A stretch of DNA of 10,231 bases from Phoronis ovalis (GCA_028565635.1 JAOXYB010010123.1:1-10231); one strand, 5' to 3'; counted from the stretch's first letter, positions 1 through 7,690 are shown. Program-made: numbers and translations. The notes: a model not told the origin generated them from the sequence alone.

Positions 1-115
1 GGTAGGCATACACGGCCAAAAACTCCGATAGAACAACGGTGTTGTGCATATTGCCCCAAGACAGTGGAAGATGAGATTTATGACCTGGGCGCCACTATAT
101 GGAGAGAGTAGATCA
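1..115 (+). pseudogene. decayed LINE reverse-transcriptase C-terminal tail (fragment)
   Basis: Frame 1 from base 1 reads GRHTRPKTP, then a Cys-x2-Cys pair (CAYC) and VEDEIYDL. This is the pattern seen at the C-terminus of many animal LINE polyproteins (GR(H/Y)T..P..ER.C..C...EDE.HFL..CP.Y..R). After a +1 shift near base 89 the expected next piece, APLYGESR, appears in frame 2. Frame 1 itself stops at 109-111. The Cys before PLY is Ala and the usual His of DE.H is Tyr, so the copy is degraded. The rest of the element would lie left of the window. The family (CR1, RTE or other) cannot be named from 38 codons. The motif is recognised by eye only. Confidence 0.5.
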
Positions 116-316
116 AACCCTAAGCCTCTTATAAAATAATTTAAAAAATCAAAATATTCGGTTGCATATAACCTAGTACACATCCAGAATCACTAGAATT
201 GCAGTATTATGCGAATTATCTCATGTTTTATTTGAAAGCGTGTAAAAAGCAATTTATTCCGGTAAAAATCGAGAAGTTTAAAGTCAACAACATTTTTGCA
301 AAATCACAAATAATTG

Positions 317-330
317 GTTGCCATGACAAC
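317..330. promoter_or_regulatory. RFX X-box-like imperfect palindrome
   Basis: The string GTTGCCATGACAAC differs at one position from the symmetric X-box GTTGCCATGGCAAC bound by RFX factors. A second near-copy lies about 300 bp downstream. Such palindromes are also common inside invertebrate repeats, so binding is not implied, and no gene start is nearby. Confidence 0.3.
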
Positions 331-624
331 TATGTTTTCACCAGTGTCTTCAAAATAACACCATGATAATCGATGGTAGAAAGCTCATTTTGTTTAAATA
401 TTTTAAATTTTGCTATCAAGTTATGAAATATTGCTATGAAGTGTCAACTAATGAGGAAAATGACAGTTAAAAGGGCTTGAAAAAAAAAAGCTTATAAGTT
501 GTGTCTCTTTTTTTGCCCATTTTCGAATGATTTATATGTCTTTAATTGTAAGAAAAAGATGTTTGGTACAAAAAAAAACAAAATTATTAAAAGATATATT
601 TTTTATAAAAAATTGGTTAATTTG

Positions 625-638
625 GTTGGCATGGCAAC
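625..638. promoter_or_regulatory. second RFX X-box-like imperfect palindrome
   Basis: The string GTTGGCATGGCAAC is one change from the symmetric X-box. Together with 317-330 it shares the flanking context AATT(T)GGTTG, which suggests that both are copies of one dispersed repeat as much as two independent regulatory sites. Confidence 0.3.
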
Positions 639-1553
639 GATTAACCTAAATTTAAAATACACATTTTAACAGAGTTAGCAGTTAGAAAAAAAATTCAATT
701 TTACACTTGTCTGTAAATTTTTGTGTCGATACAATAATTCGTATTGGAGTCATAGAATAAAACGAGAAGTGTACTGTGTATCAAGCGCGGTTTGATACCA
801 ATACCGTGACCAGCACGATATATGATAATTATGTTAATATGCATGGCCGTGAGGGTTTTCACGTTGCAAGGGGTTCAAACACCTGTTTTTAGAAGTTCTA
901 CTGTAAGTACAAAATCTTATGACTTAATTAATTTTCAGTTAGCACACATTAAATATAAGTCATTATTACTAGTCTCTGGTTATTTATTACAGTAGTTTAA
1001 AGATTGTCAAATTGTTCTCTGCAGCTAGGAATTTTAGTAAGTAAATTTGTTTGCTATAGCTTTTCCAAAGAACACGCGTTAACGAAGTGTGTTACTCGAC
1101 GGTAAATGCCAGGGTAAATGACATCTGTAAACCGGCTCTTAAGACGGGAGCAAAGATAAGTGTTATATGTGTAATATATTTGTTGTGTTTCGTTGTACTT
1201 CTTATTAAAATCCATGTGAAAACCCCCCTGAAAATCTGGTGTTTCATATAATAAAATAATGTATAGTTGATCCTTTTACAAGTATTATAGTCCTTTAAAT
1301 ATATCAGAATAGGAGTCTAAGTCCGAACTATTCAGACATCTTTAATTTAAAGTGAACTTTCTTAGACTACCCAAAATACATGTTTTCTCCTTTTATGTGG
1401 AATGTCCATTTGGCGGAGCTATAAATGAAATCATGTACATTATACAATCTATCATCTCCTAGGGTATTTATATTGTACATGTACCTCTAGTGGAAACAGG
1501 TGTTGCACATGTTAAATCTATTCATAACATCAGTCACAATTAAAACTAGAATT

Positions 1554-2344
1554 GCCTTTTAGTAAAGGCCAGGTTGCACAGAGAAATAGTTGGATATCCA
1601 GACCTATTAGGATTATCCTGGAACCCATGGATGTTCAAATACCTCTGGATGTCCTTTACCTCTTGTCGAAAGTTTCATGAAATTTTGACTGTTTGACCTC
1701 TGAATGACCCTTTGGACCTCAAAGTCAGCTAATACAATCTCCAAATGACCTGTTAACTTCATTTTTGAACTTTTCATCAAATTTCCGGAAATTATTTGTT
1801 TGACCTCAAAATGACCCCTAGAGCACCTTTAAATGACATAAAACCATCATTTTCGGAAGTTAAATGCAATAATAAGAGTTTGACCTTTTGACCTCTGAAT
1901 AATCTTTTGACCTATAAGGTCAGCTATGATGACATAGGGATGACATATGTCAAATTATATGACTGTAGCACCACTCTGTCTTGATTTATACACTCTTGCT
2001 TACTAAAATTAGCCAAAAACATGCTAAAAAATAAAAATCTGACCTTTTGACCCATAAAATACCTCAAAAATCATCAAGGTGACCTTTACGTCACCAGATA
2101 TCTTCATTTTTGAACGTTTTAAGACATTTTTGAAATTTGACCTATTGACCTCAAATTGACCCCTGACCTAATTTTTGTATGTCCCCCTCCCTACTAAGTC
2201 CACACCTTAAGTTTGACACCCATAGCTCAAAGCCTCTCCAAGTTATGGACGTTTGAAAATTGGAAGAAAAAAAAAGAAAAAAATAAAGAAAAAAAAAAGA
2301 AAAAAAGATACAATCTCAATAGGTTGCGCTTGCTGTGCAACCTA
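1554..2344. repeat. degenerate repeat block rich in TGACCT, candidate non-autonomous element
   Basis: The block starts with a hairpin at 1554-1569 (GCCTTT, loop TAGT, AAAGGC) followed by AGGTTGCACAG at 1571-1581. It ends with the inverted copy CTGTGCAACCT at 2333-2343, which is part of a second hairpin at 2320-2344 (TAGGTTGC, 9-nt loop, GCAACCTA). Between them TGACCT occurs eleven times (1694, 1746, 1801, 1881, 1889, 1908, 2040, 2080, 2138, 2146, 2164), with further TGACCC variants, inside loosely repeated phrases such as CTTCATTTTTGAAC (1757, 2102). An A-rich tract precedes the right hairpin. No transposase and no clear target duplication were found, so the class is open. The 61-codon frame at 2213-2398 is the A-rich tract read as Lys. 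Confidence 0.55.
2262..2308. repeat. A-rich simple-sequence tract
   Basis: This is an almost pure run of A with scattered G and one T, lying just inside the right hairpin of the repeat block. Its position recalls the A-rich tail of a retroposed element, but that is an inference. Confidence 0.8.
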
Positions 2345-2572
2345 AATAGCGATTATACGTGTATGCGCAACGATATTGCAATTGCTTCGGATGCTTGAGC
2401 GAAATGCAAAGTATTCACTATGAAACAGATTTATGTAGAACTCGTTTATTTTGCAGATTGAACACTTTTTATAGCTAAAATTGAAACAACAACAAATTGA
2501 AATTACAAAATGTAAAAAGATGAAAGTAGTACTCTTAGAAATATTCTTAAGCTAAGATTATGTAACGAATAG

Positions 2573-2578
2573 TTTATT
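2573..2578 (-). other. candidate polyadenylation signal of the ADP-ribosyl cyclase gene
   Basis: On the minus strand this reads AATAAA, about 128 nt past the TAG stop of the last exon, a normal distance for an animal 3' UTR. A second AATAAA at 2445-2450 could serve a longer form. No cleavage site can be fixed from sequence alone. Confidence 0.45.
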
Positions 2579-2705
2579 GAAACAAGGTGTTGTATGGTCG
2601 TAACGTGGCACATGTTTAACCACTGATGTAGCTGAAATAGTGCGTAGTCGGAAATCAAATGCTTTAGTTTAAAAAAAAATATTATCAAGAAGTACTATTT
2701 ACAAG

Positions 2706-2886
2706 CTAGCAGATAGAACAAAAAATAACAGACGTTAGCACAATTAATATCAGTATAAACAGAGGTCTCTTGGTAGCTCCATTGATGACGGGTACCTCAG
2801 TAACTATTATTTGTGGAATTAAGCTGCTGGCAAAAAGGCATTCCTTAGATTCAACGTTATCTACACACAACAAATAACGAATTGTT
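2706..2886 (-). CDS. cyclase exon 7: C-terminus with probable GPI-anchor signal
   Basis: The acceptor TTGTCTTTCAG precedes base 2886. The exon encodes TIRYLLCVDNVESKEC, matching the FLLCSDNPNAREC block, and then a tail with NGA (313-315) as a candidate anchor site, TKRP, and 18 hydrophobic residues (320-337) up to the TAG stop. No charged tail follows, which favours a GPI anchor, as in CD157, over a type I membrane protein. Confidence 0.9.
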
Positions 2887-5800
2887 CTGAAAGACAAGAC
2901 ATTTTCTTTACACTTTATTAAACTTACTAACAAAACGAAACTATCAATGAAATACAAATATTTTTTGAAAGTCAAAAATACTTTAGCAGTTATAACAATA
3001 TTATTTAGCGTTAGCGATGTATACAATATATAACAAGTTCTCCAAAGATAAAAAAAAATGCAGCTAGCGTCTAGTTACATAATAAATTAGACCCTGTTTT
3101 TTCTCGCGTCTTTTCTAGTTAAAACATATAATCAAATCACTGAACGCTAAAAATAATAACATGACTCACAGTGGATCATCCGTGCATGAGTATGATATGC
3201 CCTTTACTTTTATTTCCGCCTGCAGTTCTAGTAATGACCCATTCAGGCACGTTTCTCTGCAAGAGATTAAATTAAATGCCATTGCTGCACTAGGACGCTT
3301 ATAAAGGCACAAGGAATGATGATTTCAGAAAGTGTAAAATAATTGCTTATTATTACAAATATTTAAAAGCTTTCCTTGGTAAGTGTAAGAGTACAAACAT
3401 TAAAATAGCATCCTGTACTGATAAAAAACAACTGTGACTGGTCGATCCTGCTTGTTTTTTGTTATTGTGACTATATGGTATAAGAGGGCAATTAATTTTC
3501 CCATGTATGTCCGTTACGAGCGCGTAGTAAATGGAAATAGCTCGATTGTTTTTATAGAAATTATCATATAAAAACGGACTGTTATTGTGTTTTTTATTTC
3601 TCGCTTTAAGCTGTGGCAGCTGCACACACCTTACTCGTTACCCGTAGCTCGTTGGCCGTTTTAAGACGTTACATAGAACCTTTTTTAGTCACAAATCCAG
3701 ATAATTACCCCAATATCTCTATTCTACACTAGATTTTTTATGGTGACGTGGCCAATAAACTTTTTGTTACAGCTGATTGCAAAACACCTGGTGGCAATAT
3801 ATGGATCCTGCACATTGGAATCTGCAAGCTTTTCCGGCACAAAAGAATACCATAAGTTTTTGATAAAAAAGCATTTGAAAGTCACATTTCTGTCATCTAT
3901 ACCAACCAAGGAAAATGGGAGAAAAGGGAGGAAAAATTTTCAATAATGCATTATTAGAATTACTGGGGAAGTAGTACTGGCATAGTACTGACTGTCTTTC
4001 TTATGCCAAATTAATGTGCTGTGACTATAGTCATTTTCAACTTACCTATGTGGCACATCAATATCATGAGCCACCATAATCAGGATTTGCGATATGGTTT
4101 CCTTCTGTAGATTAGGTAATTCGTATTTACTAAAGAAGCTGAAATTAAAAAGAAAAAAACCGTTCGAAAGTCTTCTTAAATTAGCTGTAGAATCTCAATT
4201 AAAACTTGTCTCGCTGCAGGTTAAGCAGCAGATGTTTGGCATTTTGCAAAATAAGTTTCAGCCAAATGAAGCTACATTTTACGACAAAAAATAGTATTGC
4301 CGAGTCATTTATGAAGACTATCATCTTCTAAACACGTTGACAATTATATTCAGTACATGTTGGTATACAACAGAAAGTGAGGAGACTTGGGTAATGACAC
4401 AAACCTGGTCACATCATGACTTGGTCTTCCGTCGCTCCTAGTTCCATTTAATAAAAGATGTACCGTACCAGCCGCTCGTTTAGCATACTAAAACAATGTG
4501 AACTAATTAAAAAGTACACGTAAACGATGTTATTACTGTTTGCAACGAGATGCGACTCCGTAGTATCTTAGCATGTGGAACTATGCTCTTGATTTACCAA
4601 TTTATGACGTAACAAATAACAAACGCAACAAAGTCGCGTCTTGTTATAAACGGTGGTAAACTTTTGCAGCTAATAAGATGTATCCAAGTGGAAAAATGCT
4701 GCCAGAGATTATGGTCCATGATGAGGCTTTGACGACGACATCATTTGATGGGAGATGGTATACTGTTTCTATTTATATCTTGCCCTTATATATAAAAATA
4801 GAAACAGTATATATAACTATAATTGTATGTCATTAGAATGCAAAATCCCAGACATTCTATGCTTACAGCTACTGAAGCTGGAGCCCAGTAAGATTCAGCA
4901 TATTCCATTTGTTTCTCTCCGCAGGTATGTGATGCTGATGACGGACAATAACTGCAGTTAAATCCAGGGTCATGTTTTGATCCGCACCACGCTAAATTGT
5001 TTACCATATAACCAAGTAATGTTTCCGCTATAGGAACAAAGCGCCGTCGTCTGGCGGAATAATCGTGAACTAATGTATATGTCCCTTCCCAAAATATAAC
5101 CTAGAAAATTAAAACACTGTATTGTTATAACAAGATTATTTATTTACAAATTTGTGAGGACATAACTGGGTACCTTTTTTAAAAAAACGGGTGAAGAGAT
5201 TGTAAGGTCCATTTGTTTTAAGCTCTACAATGGCTGATATAAACGAGTAACCAAGACATTATTGCAATATTTTAAAGTTTGTAAATTAGTTGGCATCACA
5301 CCTATTTTGCGTACCTTGTCTTTCGGTAATATCTCAGTTGCGGCACTAACAAAGGGTGCGTAATCAGATTTGGATACGTTGCACGCATCTTTGTATCCAA
5401 AAGCGTCAAAGAAAAGTTTCCATAACTGAGTACAGTTTTTGAAACTGGAAGTATACAATAATTATCAAGAATAATGATTGATCCGCAGCAAGTAATAATA
5501 TTAAGAACTTACTAAATAATACGAGGATAGGTAAACAAACTGTATTACTAATTATATAACACAATATAATGACAGGTAACAATAAAAGGGGCTTACTCTT
5601 AAGGGGAATATTGATATTTCTTGGAAAGCAGTCTAGGTGGAGCCATATATTACATCTAAAAGTTTCTAAGTATATTGACTATGATACTGATGCAAGAGCA
5701 AACATGACGTAGGTCACAACTAGACGAGACATTTATAATATAACATATTAAAAAGTAACTAAAATGCCTCGCACCATTTCGAGAGATGAAGGGTATTGGA

Positions 5801-6288
5801 CCTCAATATATTCCTACACTGTTAAGCAGTAATCGAATTAATCCTGTTTGAGCCAAACCAGCAAACATATCAGTTAGTCATTTTTACAGTGCTATTTTTG
5901 GTTCTAGTGAGGACGGTCATAGTAGGGGCGCATATGTCTTATGGACGAAGGTAGTACTCAGAAGCGAAATTCATAAGTTGCTATTACCCAGTTATAAACA
6001 GACAAACATGCAATGGTTGTATTATCAAACTGATATTTTCAAAGACGTGCTTATTACAGAGGGATTGGCTGTTTAAACATACCTGTTTGTGGTTCTATTT
6101 ACTGGAGGGTTCAATGCTGTCTGATACTCCCAACATTTTCCAATAAATTGGTCACGAATGTGTGGTGTAGTACCTGCGGCTGTCCATGTTTTAGTGCATT
6201 CAGATGTGTTCTGAGAAACACAGGCTGTTGTGATCAAATTAAGTATTAGAAGAGCATAAAAACGTACATATTGTGATTTTAACGCCAT
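2706..6288 (-). CDS. ADP-ribosyl cyclase (CD38/CD157/Aplysia cyclase family), complete 7-exon gene
   Basis: This is a predicted ecto-enzyme that turns NAD+ into the Ca2+ messenger cyclic ADP-ribose and nicotinamide. Seven minus-strand exons join at 6083-6288, 5315-5444, 4867-5100, 4405-4487, 4046-4138, 3170-3256 and 2706-2886. All introns are GT-AG, junction phases agree (2,0,0,2,2,2), and the sum is 1014 nt, 337 residues plus TAG. Residues 1 to about 25 form a signal peptide. FIGKC is at 48-52, NCTQLW at 72-77 and LPKDK at 108-112. The active-site Trp are W116 (VIFW) and W184 (ESYW). WCG is at 150-152. The catalytic Glu is E224 in FFSKYELPNL, matching Aplysia E179. SLLEL is at 256-260 and the LLC..N...EC block at 283-294. 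Seven N-glycosylation sequons (N27, N64, N72, N91, N160, N204, N254) fit extracellular location. The tail NGATKRP plus 18 hydrophobic residues with nothing after suggests a GPI anchor. TLEDT is altered to PIAET (A137, E138). The family call is firm, the cyclase versus hydrolase balance is inference. Confidence 0.93.
3170..3256 (-). CDS. cyclase exon 6
   Basis: The acceptor TCTCTTGCAG precedes base 3256. Residues 250-277 read ETCLNGSLLELQAEIKV, then YSCTDDP, aligning with EKCGAGSLLDLEKLVKA and FDCVENP of the Aplysia enzyme. C252 and C273 keep the disulphide positions. The donor is ACT|GTGAGT, phase 2. Confidence 0.92.
4046..4138 (-). CDS. cyclase exon 5: catalytic glutamate E224
   Basis: A long pyrimidine tract ending AATTTCAG precedes base 4138. 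The exon encodes FFSKYELPNLQKETIS and on to VAHDIDVPH. KYELPNL is identical to the Aplysia cyclase segment around catalytic E179; here the Glu codon is 4122-4120. F219 matches Aplysia F174, where human CD38 has Thr221. The donor is TAG|GTAAGT, phase 2. The length of 93 nt agrees with my memory of the corresponding CD38 exon. Confidence 0.93.
4405..4487 (-). CDS. cyclase exon 4
   Basis: The acceptor ATTGTTTTAG precedes base 4487. Residues 191-217 read YAKRAAGTVHLLLNGTRSD and on to HDVT, matching the family pattern (F/Y)A..A.G.V..M.(N/D)GS. The donor is CAG|GTTTGT, phase 2; AG joins C of exon 5 to give Ser218. The exon is too short to stand out as an open frame on its own. Confidence 0.9.
4759..4811. 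repeat. perfect 16-bp inverted repeat (hairpin) in cyclase intron 3
   Basis: The arm TATACTGTTTCTATTT at 4759-4774 is exactly complementary to AAATAGAAACAGTATA at 4796-4811, with a 21-nt loop. It lies fully inside an intron. It could be the remains of a tiny fold-back element or a hairpin in the pre-mRNA. No target duplication was recognised. Confidence 0.8.
4867..5100 (-). CDS. cyclase exon 3: first active-site half (W116, WCG, W184)
   Basis: The acceptor TTTTCTAG precedes base 5100. The 78 codons (residues 113-190) run from VIFWEG through HDYSARR, PIAETLLGYM, LAWCGSK, DPGFN and ESYWAPASVA. The aligned Aplysia segment has W77, E98-D99 and W140 at the positions of W116, A137-E138 and W184. 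The donor GCT|GTAAGC is phase 0. In CD38 this stretch is, as I recall, two exons; here it is one continuous frame, so an intron seems lost or was gained in the other lineage. Confidence 0.9.
5315..5444 (-). CDS. cyclase exon 2
   Basis: The acceptor ACTTCCAG precedes base 5444. The exon encodes residues 70-112, FKNCTQLWKLFFDAF and then CNVSKSDY and ILPKDK, the conserved C..LW..FF.AF..K..C block of the family. The donor is AAG|GTACGC, phase 0. Its 130-nt length equals what I remember for exon 2 of vertebrate CD38, which should be checked. Confidence 0.92.
5445..6082 (-). other. cyclase intron 1, nothing further recognised
   Basis: This is a 638-nt AT-rich intron with no open frame of coding character and no recognised repeat. 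The other introns are 214 (5101-5314), 379 (4488-4866), 266 (4139-4404), 789 (3257-4045) and 283 nt (2887-3169). The 90-codon and 61-codon minus frames inside the 789-nt intron do not match the family and are skipped by the exon chain. Confidence 0.8.
6083..6288 (-). CDS. cyclase exon 1: signal peptide and N-terminus
   Basis: The ATG at 6288-6286 sits in a good start context (A at -3, G at +4). It opens MALKSQYVRF followed by a hydrophobic run YALLILNLITTAC, a typical signal peptide. The exon then carries FIGKCWEY, matching the Aplysia FLGRCKDY segment. The donor is CAG|GTATGT (intron bases 6082-6077). It ends in phase 2 with AG, which joins T of exon 2 to give Ser69. Confidence 0.9.
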
Positions 6289-6420
6289 TGTGGATCAAAA
6301 TGCAGGAGTGAGCTAAGAACGTCTTGTTATCAATTTTATGGCCCTGACTCATAACATTTTGATATAAGTCACAAGACGTGTACTGCTGTACTACTTTGAT
6401 AAGATAACTGTCATTTTCAA
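6289..6420 (-). promoter_or_regulatory. candidate promoter of the cyclase gene
   Basis: Upstream of the start on the minus strand are a TATA-like CATAAAATTG (6340-6331), an AP-1 type TGACTCA (6345-6351) and a tandem GATA string GATAAGATAA (6398-6407, plus strand). The TATA-like string would place a start site near 6305 and leave a very short 5' UTR. These are string matches only, and an upstream non-coding exon is possible. Confidence 0.25.
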
Positions 6421-6973
6421 ATTTGATTTGGATAGACAGCTAGTAGACTTGTTGAAATAACAATTAAATCATATGTAGACCATAAAGAGCTGTATAGGCT
6501 AAAATGGCGGGCCGGCCAAACAGTGTGGCAGTGACAGGTGGCCCAACGATAAAAAATTGCGTTCAACATTTTTAGTACTCCTAAAATTTGGTCAGCCTTC
6601 TTCCGAAAGCAATGAAAACAGCTAATAAAGAATTTTCTCAAAAGTGAAGACTACAGCCGTAATATTCAAACACTGACTTCTTCGATTAATCCCGATATCA
6701 ATATAATATAGCATTATCCATTCCCTGGTTTCCAGGAATACGAACTGTTTCAGATGTCCAGCTATTGCCAGGAAAAATCCTAGAATGTTACTGAAGAGAC
6801 CATTGTCAATCCTTCATCACAGAAGTTTATCAATTTCCTCTCAGTTATGCTGTGATGACTGCTGAAATAAGCTAATGTTTTCAGAAAAAATAAGATCTGT
6901 CTTGCGTCTATTCTATTAACCCGTGTTTGTGTTAATATTTACAAAGGTTGTTATGTATTTACTACCTACCTTA

Positions 6974-7152
6974 GGGATCATCTCAAAAGTTATCAAAATG
7001 GCCACAAACGTATAGTATTTAATATAGGGGGTGGGGGTAATGTAGGGGGGTTAATGATCATGAGATTTGGACGTCACGCACGTGTAAAACTGACAACCCA
7101 ATACGAAACACTATACGTTTGTGGTCATTGTGATAACTTTTGAGATGATCCC
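6974..7152. mobile_element. Harbinger/Tourist-like MITE with TTA target duplication
   Basis: The 179-bp element begins GGGATCATCTCAAAAGTTAT and ends with its reverse complement. The terminal inverted repeats span about 55 bp (6974-7028 and 7098-7152) with roughly 7 mismatches, and the outer 23 bp are perfect. It is flanked on both sides by TTA (6971-6973 and 7153-7155), the 3-bp TWA duplication typical of PIF/Harbinger elements. The middle is G-rich and non-coding, so the element is non-autonomous. High arm identity suggests a recent insertion. It may lie in an intron or upstream region of the downstream STAND gene. Confidence 0.85.
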
Positions 7153-7360
7153 TTATAACTATCTAAATTCATAGAATTTATTAGCTGACTTTTTCTAAAT
7201 TATAATTTCTATGCAATTTTTAGCATTTTCGTTTCACTTTTGAGATGTTATAAAACACCACCCCATCAGCATGTCCTCTTTTGCATGTTTTATGACTTTT
7301 TATAACTTGATTTTTATAAATCAAAGTTAGGTCTTAGGCAATCTCCATTATCTAGGAATT

Positions 7361-7371
7361 CCTGGATCCGC
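7361..7371 (-). repeat. isolated inverted copy of the repeat terminus
   Basis: CCTGGATCCGC here is the exact reverse complement of GCGGATCCAGG at 7516-7526, the start of the GC-rich repeat. It looks like the outer end of a second, decayed copy facing the other way, or a solo terminus. Confidence 0.45.
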
Positions 7372-7510
7372 TTTGGAAGCGATTGAATGAGGGGGGCAGA
7401 TGTGTACAACAGTTCCCGACTGACGAAACGCCAATAAGTCACAAATCAATTCTATACGCATATCATCGCGATGTTCATTTTAAAAACAATTATTAAAGTA
7501 AATATATGAG

Positions 7511-7690
7511 CAGTGGCGGATCCAGGATTTTCCTGAAGGGGTGTGTGGAAAAAATGCATTTGAGGACGAGCGCCCGCAGGGCGCGAAGCGAAACTGGGGT
7601 GTCCGGGGGCATGCCCCCCGGAAATTTTTTGAATATTTGGTGCGTTTTCCTGCAATCTGGTGTATTCAGAGACTCTTTTTCCATGACACT
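7511..7690 (+). repeat. GC-rich dispersed repeat starting CAGTGGCGGATCCAGGA
   Basis: A sharp GC-rich island in AT-rich DNA begins CAGTGGCGGATCCAGGA. It carries a GCGCCCGCAGGGCGCGAAGCG stretch split by short inverted pieces and a perfect 14-bp palindrome GGGGGCATGCCCCC (7605-7618). This start string and the palindrome are familiar from a repeat seen across many marine invertebrate and fish genomes. The right end is not sharp (about 7690-7720). The overlapping 61 to 89-codon frames on both strands are products of this repeat, not genes. Confidence 0.65.

Larger units (their letters stand above)
116..1553. other. AT-rich intergenic region without a supported gene
   Basis: No reading frame here has coding character. 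The stretch has A/T runs (481-490, 570-605), two RFX-box-like palindromes described separately, a 7-bp hairpin at 778-798 (GTATCAA, 7-nt loop, TTGATAC) and a more GC-rich patch at about 1070-1155 that may be an unrecognised repeat. A GGTTCAAAC string at about 874-882 resembles a pol III B box, but no tRNA fold or A box goes with it. Confidence 0.5.

Noticed and set aside
831-995. 54-codon plus frame and a GGTTCAAAC pol III B-box-like string
   Set aside because: The frame has no recognisable protein pattern, and no cloverleaf or A box can be drawn around the B-box-like string.
2213-2398. 61-codon plus-strand frame rich in Lys
   Set aside because: It is the A-rich tract inside the repeat block read as AAA and AAG codons; it has no domain pattern and no splice or promoter context.
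3353-3625. 90-codon minus-strand frame inside the cyclase gene
   Set aside because: It lies within intron 5. The family motif expected between exons 5 and 6 is fully supplied by 3170-3256, and this frame has no matching residues.
3724-3909. Minus frame with IATRCFAISCNKK, at first taken as the exon before the C-terminus
   Set aside because: The Cys spacing looked CD38-like, but 3170-3256 gives a far better match (SLLEL, YSCTDDP) with the right phases on both sides.
4681-4780. Minus frame with SNDVVVKASSW tested as exon 4
   Set aside because: No acceptor of the right phase, and 4405-4487 fits the A..A.G.V....NG pattern with phase 0 in and phase 2 out.
6417-6641. 74-codon minus-strand frame upstream of the cyclase start
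   Set aside because: Composition is not protein-like and there is no signal for a gene; probably chance.
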